Below, one piece after another: positions 10,925-21,519 of a stretch of 64,000 bases of DNA. Each line of letters starts with the position of its first letter. Positions within the stretch are counted from its first letter, which is position 1. The notes under the pieces are model-generated. The model had not been told where the DNA came from. It worked only from the letters and a program-made list of their open reading frames with translations, and did no database searches. Origin of the DNA: Megaustenia siamemsis (lineage: Eukaryota; Mollusca; Gastropoda; Stylommatophora; Ariophantidae); contig JAVIAB010000160.1 in the NCBI GenBank assembly GCA_032433765.1, positions 21,026,115 to 21,090,114 on the forward strand, read 5' to 3'. Position numbers and translations under genes: made by a program.

Positions 10925-11893
10925 TAACATCAGCAAAACAGAAGTCATTAATATCGCAAAAGAGAAACAGAAAATCAGCATAACAATAGACGGCAGAAAA
11001 ATAAAAAAAAGTGGAGGAATTTAAATATTTAGAAAGTCGGACAAACGACAATTCACAAGCAGCAAAAATAGATTCGATGCAGCTAAAGTTTGTCAAATCA
11101 TCGGACAGCTATCACCACAGCTGTCCAACAAGGAAATCATTTTACGGCCACTCTACAATACCGTCTTCATTCCAACGTTGTGCTACCAATACCATATCTG
11201 GATCCTAGATGCAAGAAAAATTAGGAAAATAACCACCACGGAGATGAAATGTGTTAGACAGGAAACAGTTTGAGAGATAAGATCAGGAAAGAAGAACTGA
11301 GAAAAATCTACAAATAATTCCCGCCATAGAGTACAAAAAGAAACAACAGATAACATGAATTGACCACACGATAAGGGAGAAAGACAAAATCACAAGACAA
11401 CTAGCAGCTCGGTAGCCGAAAACCACCCGACTGGACTGCCGACGTTCAGACAACCCGTGTTCGATTCCCGCTGGTAGCAGTGTGATTTGTACTCGTAGTT
11501 GGAAAGAAAAAAAAACCCACAGTCGACCCAGCCGTTGGCAGAAATGGGTACCAGGGTATTACCCTGGGAAGGTGAGGCATGTTGCTTCGCATCTGAGTTT
11601 CGATGCTTGAGGAGACACTATACAGAAATCTCCGAACATTTCTGGATAGGCGGCCGAGTACATATGGGTGTAAACTCGCGTGATAAGACGCCGGTTCAAG
11701 TCTCGTACTTTACCTTTACTTTGAAAACGTTGCGAGTACACCACACTCAAGGGTCAACCACAAAAAAGATGGATTGATAGAATATTATATACACTAGGAA
11801 ACAAAACAGCAAAAAAGGACAACAGAAGAGCAAAAGACGGCAAATTATATCTCTCTTCGACGCTGAAAGGCAAATGAGGAAGGAAAGAAGAAG
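10925..11893 (+). mobile_element. LINE-B copy split by SINE-1
   Basis: LINE-B from 'INKTEV' (10929) through 'VEEFKYLES' and the 'GRSTTKKMD' C-terminal segment to the (GAA)n tail. SINE-1 (11402-11730) interrupts it between the 'HKTT' codons and the 'ERCEYTTLKG' codons. Many indels; no coding capacity. Confidence 0.85.
11402..11730 (+). mobile_element. SINE-1, tRNA-derived
   Basis: The head carries a box-A-like 'TAGCAGCTCGGTAGCC' and box B 'GTTCGATTCCC' (11460-11470). The body has 'GTCGACCCAGCCGTTGGCAG' and 'GGTACCAGGGTATTACCCTGG'. A second copy lies antisense at 38757-39015 with the same body, which supports a SINE family rather than a tRNA gene. Confidence 0.8.
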
Positions 11894-11899
11894 AATATT

Positions 11900-12860
11900 T
11901 TATTTAGTTTTTCATTGTTGAAACGAAAGATTAAATAGAATGGTGCTTTATTTATTTATTTACTTCCACAAATACCCTGAAGGCAAGAGTTACGCCACAA
12001 GAAGCGTTCGGCTGATCAAAAATACGAAAATACGGCTTTTCAAAAACACAAACCGAACGCGAGACTACGGCTCAAACTTTGCTCAAGCTAATGATTGTTT
12101 GCTCTTCGTTGGACGCAGTTGAGGACTAGTTACCCAACTGGGCACACATGCTGGAACAAGTTATTCAATCGATTGACACTTGAAAGTTGCTTGAAGAGTT
12201 CTGCTCTTGTTCTTCCATCTCGCCGTAAAACGGATTTGTTGGAAAATTTGGCTCGTTATACGGAATAAAGCCTACTCGTTAATTAGTAAAATAATGCATA
12301 TCTGTTGGAATAAGAGAATACTTTTACTATATACATTTATTAATCCTTTATTTATCTCTACTCTTCTTTTTCTCACCTACCCTAATTCACTTTATTTTTA
12401 TCTTATTCTGTCCTTCCTATTTTGATTTCATGACTTGTTTTTTGTCTCTGTGTATCTTATTCTCCTTTAAATAAAATCACGCTGCGTTGCTCATTCCTTT
12501 TCATTTTGGTTTTATTCTTTCTTTACCTCTATGTATGCTTATCTTTATTTGTGTCTCTCACCTTCTCCCTCACTATTTCTATCATTTTCACATCACTTAA
12601 CTAGGTTGTCCGGCACTTTTAGCTGCTGGGAGATCGTGGCGTGCTCGCTGTAACCTGAGTACGAATTCTCTGTTGTCCACGTGACAAGCCAACTTTCCAC
12701 CAGTTGATCGCTCACACGATCAAACAGCAATTGAAAATATGTACATCCTGTATCTGATCTTAAACTGTGACTCACCAGACCCAAGTACCAAATATACATA
12801 CATCATTTATAAACTTATTCATAATAATTTATTTTACCATGACACGGCTAAAAAACACAC
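11900..12860. other. No gene recognised
   Basis: About 960 bp with only short open frames. The segment at 12000-12240 is less AT-rich than its surroundings but matches nothing I recognise. Confidence 0.5.
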
Positions 12861-12944
12861 GCATGCACACACACATCAACATAAGTTCAAGATATGTAAC
12901 AAGTAGACCATACCTTGGGTATATACTCCATACACCGAAGTCAA

Positions 12945-13172
12945 AGACACATGCTCAAAACAATAAAGTATAAGACACATACTCCACACAACAAAGTCTA
13001 AGACACATGCTCCACACAACAAAGCCTTAGACACATTCTCCATACAACATAATTTAAGACACATTCTCCATGCAACAAAGTATAAAACACAAGCTCCACA
13101 CAACAAAGTATAAGACACATTCTAAATACAACAAAGTCTAAGGCACTTGTTCCATAGAATAAACTCTAAGAC
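12945..13172. repeat. 28-bp minisatellite
   Basis: About eight imperfect copies of a 28-bp unit (AGACACATACTCCACACAAC then AAAGTCTA), with unit starts at 12973, 13001, 13029 and 13057. The minus strand stays open for 80 codons across it, which reflects composition. A short piece of the same repeat appears at 14382-14418. Confidence 0.95.
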
Positions 13173-13393
13173 ACATGACCCAATAAAAAATGTCTGACAC
13201 TCAGGGCCTTAACCAAAAACCAAAACAGCTATCTACAATAAGCCTCCCTGATACGATTGAAAGATGCCCAATGTGGTGAAGTCTAAGAAAAGAACAAATG
13301 CAAAATTCATGAATTATCATTTATATTAATTCTTGTGAGAAAAATATGTTTGTTGTAAAAATGTAAGTTATCAGAGCTACAAGAGGTTAAATT

Positions 13394-13738
13394 AAAAAAT
13401 AAAAAAAGGTATGTAAGAAGCTTTACGTGACAAGTGGACGACACAGACTAAACAACGTTTCGGCTCAATAGGCCTTCATCAGGAACAAACAATAAAAACA
13501 CACACACACAAATTAATAACGAAACAACCAAAACAAAAACAATCGAAATGTGTTAATGAAAACTTTAAGTTTTCATTAACACATTTCGATTGTTTTTGTT
13601 TTGGTTGTTTCGTTATTAATTTGTGTGTGTGTGTTTTTATTGTTTGTTCCTGATGAAGGCCTATTGAGCCGAAACGTTGTTTAGTCTGTGTCGTCCACTT
13701 GTCACGTAAAGCTTCTTACATACCTTTTTTTATTTTTT
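13394..13738. repeat. Perfect 171-bp inverted repeat
   Basis: Arms at 13394-13564 and 13568-13738 are exact reverse complements, separated by 3 bp (TTA). The arms contain a CA/GT run and the segment CTGATGAAGG...GAGCCGAAACG, a dispersed repeat whose relative lies at 51575-51740. Perfect identity next to otherwise decayed sequence implies a very recent event or a read/assembly artefact. Confidence 0.95.
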
Positions 13739-13739
13739 T

Positions 13740-14290
13740 ATTTTTCCTCATATTCAGCTTTACTGCAGCTTCGCATTTTTATGCCTTAACCCTCTACAAG
13801 AGGTTAGCAGTGAAAAATTATTAAAACAAATGAAGGGTCGAAGATTCAACGATCGTTACATTTTTAGTTTTAACAAAAGAGATGGTAATAATTTTTGCTT
13901 CCACCCCTACTCTCTCCATTTTCTTATTTTAGAATTTCAAATCTGGGTGACCTTCACTTCACCCCGCACAACCACACATTTCCTGTGCGGCTTAACTCGT
14001 CAACCACCTGATCGCAATAGCAGGGGGAATCGATAAACGAACGACCCCAAAACAGCGTGTGAGTTTAACAAAAAGAAAACAACAAATGTAACGATATGTT
14101 TGGGAAAATGGACATGAAATATATATAACATGTCAGATACTATAACATATAATGTCACACGAGTGTGCTGTGTTTTAATATAAAAGCATTACAGTCATCT
14201 TGCACGTTATTGTGAAGCTGCTGTTTTTTGTTACTGTTGTTTATCTTTCCCAACACTTTGATTCAGGTACGTTTGTTAAAGCTTTGATCA
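13740..14290. other. No gene recognised
   Basis: The first 60 bp continue the dispersed repeat of the inverted-repeat arm ('TTTACTGCAGC'). The rest shows no supported feature. Confidence 0.5.
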
Positions 14291-14292
14291 CT

Positions 14293-14350
14293 AGTTTAGT
14301 TCAGTTCAGTTCAGTCTGTTTAGTTTAATTTAGTTTAGTTTAGTTTAGTC
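14293..14350. repeat. (TTTAG/TTCAG)n pentanucleotide repeat
   Basis: Imperfect tandem TTCAG and TTTAG units, about ten copies. Confidence 0.85.
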
Positions 14351-15080
14351 GACGGAATATCCTCTCTGCACATTGGACATGCTCCACACAACAAAGTATA
14401 AGACACATACTCCACACAGAATTATTTCATGACGAAAGCAACAAAATGCCATTCATAAAATGTACATACAACTATAAAATCCTGAAATCAGAAGTAGAAA
14501 AAGCTATAAAAAAAATGAAAAAAAGAAAGGCAGCAGGACCTCACAATATACAGATAGAAATTATACATAGAGGCTCTAGAAGATTTTGGCATCGAAGTGA
14601 TCACAGACAAATGCAATGACATATACCATACAGGATACATGCCATCATCATCATCATCAAGTACCGTGCCTACTGACGTAGGTGATCATGTCTCTCCACA
14701 ATTTTCGATCTCGGCAGCTATTTATCATTTCTGTTGTTGACCTTCTGCCAAGCCATTCTCTTAAGCTGTCTCTTATTTTTTCTCTTTGCTTCCCTCTATC
14801 TCTTCATCCCTCAATTTTTCCAGTTGTTACAATATATTCCAGCTGTTCTCTTCTCATTATATGACCAAAAAATGATGATTGCCTCTTTCTAATATTGGAA
14901 ATTAGTTCTCTTTTTGCTTTGGCCTCTTTCATAACGTTTTCATTACACTTCTTTGCTGTCCATGGTACTCTCAACATTCTTCTGTAAAACCACATTTCTA
15001 CAGACTCCAATGATTTTCTTGTCTGTTGTCCTATTGTCCATGATTCACATCCATATGTTAAGACTGGCTCTACACAACAT

Positions 15081-16760
15081 TTAAGAACTCTTTTTCTTGT
15101 TTATCAAAAATTGATTGCATAGTATCTTCCTCATTTTTTGGAAAGCTGCTTTTGTCTGAGCCATTCTGCGTCTCACCTCTTTTGTACTTCTTCCGTGTGA
15201 GGTTAACAAAGTTACCAAATATTTAAATTCATTTACCTGTTTTAATATTGTTCCACTTGTCTTTATTTTGCACTGAGGTGATGTCTTTTTCTTTGTTGTT
15301 ACCATTACCTCTGTCTTTTTGCTATTAAGGCTGAGTCCTTTATTTTTGCTTCCCTTCACTATAATGTCCAACATTTCTTGTAACTCATTTTCATTCTTAG
15401 CGATTAAGACTGTATCTTCAGCATACCTTAGATTATTTATATTATGACCTCCAATTGTTATTCCAGGCATGCCCCTTATGGATCTTAAAATAATCTCACT
15501 ATAAATATTAAACAAATCTGGTGACAGCACACAACCTTGTCTAACACCCTATTTTATTTGTTGAAACATTCCCAATTGGTTTCCAGTTCTTATGGCCGCT
15601 GTTTGTTGCCAGTACATGTTCTTTATTATTCTTAAATCTTTGCTGTCTACGTTTATACTTTCTAAAATGTTGATTATTTCTTGGTGCTTTACTTTATCAA
15701 ATGCCTTGGTGTAATCTATGAAACATAGGTATAGATCTGTTTTCACCTCTATGGCTCTTTCTACTAAAGATCTTATGATATAAATGGCATTGCTTGTCCC
15801 TTTATCTCTAACAAAACCACACTGTTCATCGCTAATTTCTGGACTGATTTTGTTTCGCACTCTTCGCATGATGAATCTTAGTAATATCTTAGTCATGTGT
15901 CTCATAAGGCTTATTGTGTGATGATCATCGCTTTCAATCGCACCACATTTCTTTGGTAGGGCTATGAATATTGATTTGAGCAGATCGTCTGGTATATATC
16001 CACTGTTGTAGATATCATTCAATATTTTTGTTATTATTCCTATTCCAAAATCACCCATGGCTTCAATCTCTTCTTTAGTTATATTATCTGGTCCAGGAGC
16101 TTTGCCTGCTTTCATATTGCGCAAGGCATCTTCCACTTCTTCTCTGAGTATTTCCGGTCCTCCTCCATTATCCTTAATATTTACTTCCGTTCGTTCATCA
16201 TTATAAAGATCTTTAATGTATTCTGTCCATCGATCCCTCATGTTTTCTTGATCAATCAACAGTTCTCCTTCCTTTGATCTTAGACATCCATTTTTTGATA
16301 TCGTTTTTCTTCCTGTTAATTCCTCAATTTGTTTGTATATAGCTTTAGCATCTCCTTTTTGTTGCAATTCACTCTCTTTGCATCTCTCTTTTAGCCATGC
16401 TTCTTTTGCTTCACTGCATTTTACTACAATTTCTTTATTTAATCTCTTATACTCATCTTTATTTTCTTTATTTCTTCTTCTCGTATCCGTTAGCTGCAAA
16501 ATGTCGCCTGTCATCAATTTCTTTGTTGAAATTGTCCTCACTGGTGGTATGAACTCTTTTGATGTTTGTTGCATTGATTCTTTTAGCATTTCCCACTGTT
16601 CATCAATGCTTTGTATCTTCTCTATTGCAATGTACCGGTTCTGAATTGTGATTTTATATTTGTCTTGCAGCTTCTTGTCTGATTTTAGTAAATCTAAATT
16701 TAACTTGATGTTAACTGAGGCTCGTTTTGTTGTTTTTAATTTTACTCTAAGCTTTCCCAC
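15081..16760 (-). pseudogene. LINE-C reverse transcriptase
   Basis: RNA-directed DNA polymerase of the LINE. The 403-codon frame at 15549-16760 holds the N-terminal extension and RT boxes: 'GKAPGPDNITKEEIEAMG', 'IFIALPKK', 'SDEQCGFVRDKGTSNAI', and 'LCFIDYTKAFDKV' with the first catalytic Asp. After a stop at about 15548 the frame 15081-15530 gives 'LSPDLFNIYSE' and the second catalytic box as YAED rather than YADD, so a catalytic Asp is replaced. A C-terminal part ('MWFYRRMLRVPWT') lies at 14804-15010. Not active as written. Confidence 0.9.
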
Positions 16761-16797
16761 AACTGGTACATGATCACTATTTCAATCTGGCCCTGGT

Positions 16798-17618
16798 CTA
16801 GTTTTCACACACCAGATTGTTTCTAAATCTATTGCTTATCATTATATAATCAATTTGATTACGTGCGTTGTCCCCTTGGCTTTTCCATGTCCACAGACGT
16901 CTTGGATATTGCTTAAACCAGGTGTTTCCTATCATCATGTTGTGTGTTCTTGCCCAGCCAATAAGTTTCTCACCTCTTTCATTCCTCTCGCGTAAGCCAT
17001 AATGACCAACTACTTCCTCAACTCTTTCCTTTCCTACTTTTGCGTTAAAATCCCCTAGAACTATGGTTTTTTCATGTGGTTTGCATTTATGAAATGCCTC
17101 ATTTAACTCGTTGTAAAATTTATCAGTTGTTTCCTCTAGACTGTCTGCTGTTGGTGCATAAACTTGTATAAGATTTATGTCTATTGACTTTCCATTCAAT
17201 TTCACTAAAAGGACTCTGTCAGATATTGGGTAAAAGCCTTTCACTGTTCTTGCTCTTTCTGCATCCAAGATGATACCTGCTCCTTGTTTTTGTGTTCAGT
17301 ACCTCCAGAATAGATTATTTTATGTTTATCAGAATATATCTCCCCTGATCCGGTGTATCTCATTTCGCAAAGTCCCAGTAATTGTAAACCCATTCTTTTC
17401 ATTTCTTGTATGATGTTTTCTAGTTTACCCTTCTGCATGAGTGTTCTCACATTCCAAGTACCTATCTTTAGAGTTTGGTTTATATTTATTTTGCTTACAG
17501 TAGCTTGATGACGATCGGGTATCACCTGTAGCACATGATGTCCCCTACCGAACGAGGGTTTACTATTCGAATCACCCTTAACGTTGTTGTCGTTATTTCT
17601 ATTGTTGTGGCGATTCAT
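16798..17618 (-). pseudogene. LINE-C endonuclease domain
   Basis: Endonuclease/exonuclease/phosphatase-fold domain that nicks target DNA for target-primed reverse transcription. Visible motifs in order are 'LKIGTWNVRTL' near the start, 'LLGLCEMRYTGSG', 'IQVYAPTADS', 'VLGDFNAKVG' and the late 'RNQIDYIMIS'. The reading frame shifts near 17250 (two overlapping frames, 17241-17618 and 16798-17268). A further stop separates it from the RT at about 16780; the SDH-type motif would lie in that stretch, where 'VPVVGKL' follows. Resemblance is to RTE-type LINE proteins; exact clade not resolved. Confidence 0.85.
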
Positions 17619-17862
17619 GATTGTACATAGAAATTACGACGGTGCCTTTCTGTTGCCTTCCGTCGGTTTGTTTACGGTTGGCTCCCTTAGCCTTTGACTA
17701 AAAAGTCTCACCCACAAGGCAGTGGGATTGTTTTATTTCGGGGTACCCTCCCTTAGACTTTTTCTCTCCCGAGCTTTCCTGCAAGACAGCAGGGCAGCCA
17801 CAGGTTGTGCTTTTTACTGCATACAGTAGCAGATAAAATTACATGACATCAGGATACATGCC

Positions 17863-18640
17863 AAACGAACTAAAAACATAAACTTTCATTACATTACCTA
17901 AAAAGAATGGTGCAGTTGAATGCAGTGATTTCAGAACATTAAGCATAAGGAGCCAGGTAACAAAAATATTACTAAAAGTTATACAGGGAAGGATTCAGAA
18001 TAAAATCAATAATGAATTAGATGAGCAACAATTTTGATTCAGGAAAAACAGTGGCACAAAAGAAGCCATATTTAGCATGAGAACATTGATTGAAAAGTAC
18101 ATAGAATTAAACAAACCAATATATGTCTGCTTAATAGGCTACATCAAAGCTTTCGATAGAATACACTATAATAAACTTATAGAATGCCTAAAGGATATAA
18201 ATCTAGACGACACAGACATACGACTAATATGTAATTTGTACTGGGAGCAAACAGCAATAATAAAATATAACAAGGAGAACTCTACACCTATGGACATAAA
18301 AAGAGGAGTAAGACAAGGATGCATCCTATCACCAAGTTTGTTCAATCTATACACTGAGCAAATCTTTAAAATCATCTCAGAGATGCCAGGCCTAAACATT
18401 AATGGAAAGATAATCAATAACCTGAGACATGCTGTTGATACTGTTCTACTAGCAGAACATCCTAAAGACCTACAACAATTGCTTAATGTGATAAACATAA
18501 CAAGCAAAAAATATGGACTAGATATGAATATTAAAAAGACTAAAACTATGATCATAAACAAAGAGAACTCTCAAGACCTACAATTAAATATCACAGTTGA
18601 GAGAATACACCTGGAGACAGTCCAGAGCTACAACTAACTG
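17863..18640 (+). pseudogene. LINE-D reverse transcriptase
   Basis: RT fingers and palm: 'FITLPKKNGAVECSDF', then 'DEQQF' followed by TGA where other LINEs have Gly of the 'QxGFR' box, then 'KNSGTKEA', 'YVCLIGYIKAFDRI' (Gly replaces the first catalytic Asp) and 'RQGCILSPSLFNLY'. The YADD box has become 'HAVDT'. A stop ends the frame at 18637. The same TGA occurs in the copy at 40873. Inactive. Confidence 0.9.
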
Positions 18641-19239
18641 GGACATACTATAACCAATGATGGAAAATGTAAAATTGAAATAAACAAAAGAATAGGTATG
18701 GCAAAAAGTAATTTTAATGCCATGAAAAATATACTAACAACAAAACAATATCAGCAGGGCTGAAACTAAGAATGGCAAAATGTTACATCTTCTCAGTATT
18801 CCTGTATGGTGCAGAAACATGGACATTAGACAATAAAACCGAACAGAAAATTGAAGCCTTTGAAATGTGAATTTATAGAAGAATAGGTATAATTGGATGG
18901 AAAGAAAAGAAAACAAACGATGAAGTTTTAAAACAACTGAAAATAAAAAGAGAACTACTAAATACAATTAAGACAAGACAAATGAAATTTTTGGGGCATG
19001 TTAAAAGACACAACAGCCTACTAAAAGTAATATTGAAAGGAAAAATACAAGGTAAAAGAGGCAGAGGCAGAGGCAGACCAAGACTAACATGGACGAGTAA
19101 CATCAAAAGATGAACAAGTCAATCTATGACAGCATACACCATCAAAGCAAGAAACTGAGTAGAATGGCGATCCATGGTAGCCAACCTTCGTTGCGGAGAA
19201 GGCACGCGATGATGAATGATGATGACATTGGACATGTCC

Positions 19240-19660
19240 ATAAGTGCTCAGATTTCCTCCCAAGTATATCCCTAAATGTGTCGATAACTCCAGTTCTGTG
19301 TTGATTTTTTATTCTTCTGTCTTCCCGTGTGGAACTTCTTTCTATCATCCCCCGTTTTGACTTGATGTTTGTGCAGTCTGAACATGGATGTAGATTTATG
19401 ATCATTGATTGAGTCATCAGTAGGCACTGCCTTTCTCGGGGGTATTCAGAAATGCAACTCGGTTCATTGCACATCCGTCACCCACGGCTGTTGTTCCAGC
19501 CAGGTTATCAGCTCGTTCGATTGTATTTTCAGATACCGGAATGTGTGGGCCTTCACCACAACCTCTGAACCACGCTCACTATTGATGTTGGTGTCGTCAG
19601 GTGTTAACAGTGCGACAAACTTTGTCCGAACCACTTTTAACTCAGAGGCAAGCCAACGCG
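19240..19660 (-). other. Unassigned open frames
   Basis: Two overlapping-region minus-strand frames (110 codons at 19142-19474 and 88 codons at 19464-19730) cover this unique segment. The second reads 'ELKVVRTKFVALLTPDDTNI' and 'FRYLKIQSNELITWLEQQ' before running into the 20-bp minisatellite. Composition looks more protein-like than the surroundings, but I recognise no family, splice pattern or second copy. Confidence 0.25.
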
Positions 19661-20255
19661 CTGCTACCACATTGATGACGCTACCACTACATTGATGACT
19701 CTGCCACCACATTGATGACTCTGCTACCACATTGCTGACGCTGCCGCCACATTGATGACGCTACCACTACATTGATGATGACTCTGCCATCACATTGACG
19801 ACGCTACAACTACATTGATGACTCTGACCCCACCACATTGATGACGCTACCACCAACCACAACAAAGATGGTTCTACCACCACATTGATGACGCTACCAC
19901 CACATTGATGACGCTACAACCACATTGATGACGCTACAACCACATTGATTACTCTACCACCACATTGATGACGCTACAACCACATTGATGACTCTACCAC
20001 CACATTGATGACGCTACCGCCATATTGATTACTCTGCCACCACATTGATGACTCTACCACCACATTGATGACTCTACCACCACATTGATGATGCTACAAC
20101 CACATTGATGGCTCTACCACCACATTGATGACGCTACCGCCACATTGATGCCTCTACCACCACATTGATGACGCTACCGCCACATTGATTACTCTGCCAC
20201 CACATTGATGACTCTACCATCACATTGATGATACTACCACCAAACTGATAACGAC
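19660..20255. repeat. 20-bp minisatellite
   Basis: About 29 copies of CTACCACCACATTGATGACG-type units, with variation mainly at ACG/ACT and CCACC/CAACC. The strict 20-bp period is clear between 19881 and 20110. Confidence 0.95.
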
Positions 20256-20424
20256 CCCTATCTCTAACTGCTATACCGCCCAATAACATGTGTTTATGCG
20301 CTTTCTGGTAGACCCCCTTCAGTAGACAAAACTTACTCGCAAAACCTAGACTTTAGGTACTCGCAGAACATGTGACAGTGAAAACAGTGACGGGGAGAAA
20401 TATACTCGACAATTGCAGGCTTAG

Positions 20425-20560
20425 CGGGGTGCTGGGTGATCTAGGGGTAACGGGCTCTCAACAGAAATATCCAGTGTTCGAAACCCCGCGACAGGCGGTG
20501 GGCATTCTTCACTTCGAATCTGTGGTTTTTTAAGTGGCTATTCCCTCCCCTAGTCTTTGT
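20425..20560 (+). mobile_element. tRNA-like SINE head next to minisatellite
   Basis: A head with a box-A-like 'GGGTGATCTAGGGGTAACGG' and box B 'GTGTTCGAAACCCC' (20472-20485), then 'CTGTGGTTTTTTAAGTGGC'. Its tail 'TAGTGAGGTCCGATGACTAG' flows directly into the 31-bp array, so the array may have grown from the element's 3' end. Confidence 0.5.
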
Positions 20561-21200
20561 ATAGTGAGGTCCGATGACTAGCCCTCACTGGGTAGTGAGA
20601 TCCGATGTTTAGCCCTCTCTGGATAGTGAGATTTGATGCCTAGCCCTTTCTGGATAGTGAGATCTGATGTCTAGCTCTCTCTGGATAGTGAGATATGATG
20701 TCTAGCCCTCTCTATGTAGTGAGATCCGATGTCTAGCCCTCTCTGGATAATGAGATCTGATGTCTAACCCTCTCTGGGTAGTGAGATGCGAAGTCTAGCT
20801 CTCTTTGGGTAATGAGATTCGATGTCTAGCCCTCACTGGATAGTGAGATCCGATGTCTAACCCTCTCTGTGTAGTGAGATTCCATGTATAGCCCTCTCTG
20901 TGTAGTGAGATCCCATGTCTAGATCTCTCTGGGTAGTGAGATTCCATGTATAGCCCTCTCTGTGTAGTGAGATCCCATGTCTAGCCCTCTCTGTGTAGTG
21001 AGATTCCATGTATAACCCTCTCTGTGTAGTGAGATCCCATGTCTAGCCCTCTCTGTGTAGTGAGATTCCATGTATAGCCCTCTCTGAGTAGTGAGATCCG
21101 ATTATAGCCCTCTCTGTGTAGTGAGATCCCATGTCTAGCCCTCTCTGTGTAGTGAGATTCCATGTATAGCCTTCTCTGTATAGTGAGATCCGATGTCTAG
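20560..21200. repeat. 31-bp minisatellite
   Basis: About 20 copies of GTAGTGAGATCCGATGTCTA followed by GCCCTCTCTGG; starts at 20902, 20933 and 20964 give the 31-bp period. Two alternating variants (GATCCCATGTCTAG and GATTCCATGTATAG) dominate the right half, suggesting a 62-bp higher-order unit there. Confidence 0.95.
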
Positions 21201-21515
21201 AGTTCTGGGATAAAGGCAAAAAAACAGCAGGGCCCGTGTGCACTCGCGCACATTAAAAAAAAAAAATAACCGTTGGCAGTTAAAAGTCCAAATGAGCAGG
21301 AAAATAATATCCGCTTACAGCTTGGCAAAATTATTCAGCAAAATTCTGCATCCCGAAGACGGTCTGATTGAAAGGTGCGAACATCGCAGTCATGTCGTAA
21401 ACTGCCGATGCAACACACTCACGCTAACGTAACGGACGAACGCCCAATAAAAAAAAAAATGACAAACTTTGTGTCGTATATTAGTAACAACATTATTCAA
21501 AAAGTTCACATGATA
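21201..21515. other. No gene recognised
   Basis: About 310 bp between the 31-bp array and LINE-D, including an A-rich run at 21255. No supported feature. Confidence 0.5.
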
Positions 21516-21519
21516 ATAT

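Larger units (their letters stand above)
14644..17849 (-). mobile_element. LINE-C, near full length
   Basis: A 3.2-kb antisense RTE-like LINE flanked by a 13-bp target-site duplication CAGGATACATGCC (14631-14643 and 17850-17862). The 3' end is the (CAT)n run at 14644. It carries an apurinic-type endonuclease and an RT, each broken by stops or frameshifts. The 5' untranslated part is about 230 bp (17619-17849). No separate ORF1 is visible. This is the best reference copy of LINE-C in the window. Confidence 0.9.
14382..19224 (+). mobile_element. LINE-D insertion, itself split by LINE-C
   Basis: A 12-bp direct repeat ACATTGGACATG at 14370-14381 and 19225-19236 brackets the insertion. From the left there are first about 36 bp of the nearby 28-bp minisatellite, then LINE-D RT sequence (14421-14643, 'KKRKAAGPHNIQIEI'). 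LINE-C (14644-17849) follows, and LINE-D resumes from 17850 to its (GATGAAT) end. The endonuclease region is missing, so the copy is 5'-truncated with an unusual 5' junction. Confidence 0.85.

Noticed and set aside
11402..11475. Possible functional tRNA gene with good A and B boxes
   Set aside because: The same head plus a shared body recurs antisense at 38757-39015 and inserts into LINE-B, so it is a SINE. The same reasoning applies to the SINE-2 and SINE-3 heads.
16333..16644. A 103-codon + strand frame opposite LINE-C
   Set aside because: It is a shadow of the LINE-C RT on the other strand, with hydrophobic low-information sequence.
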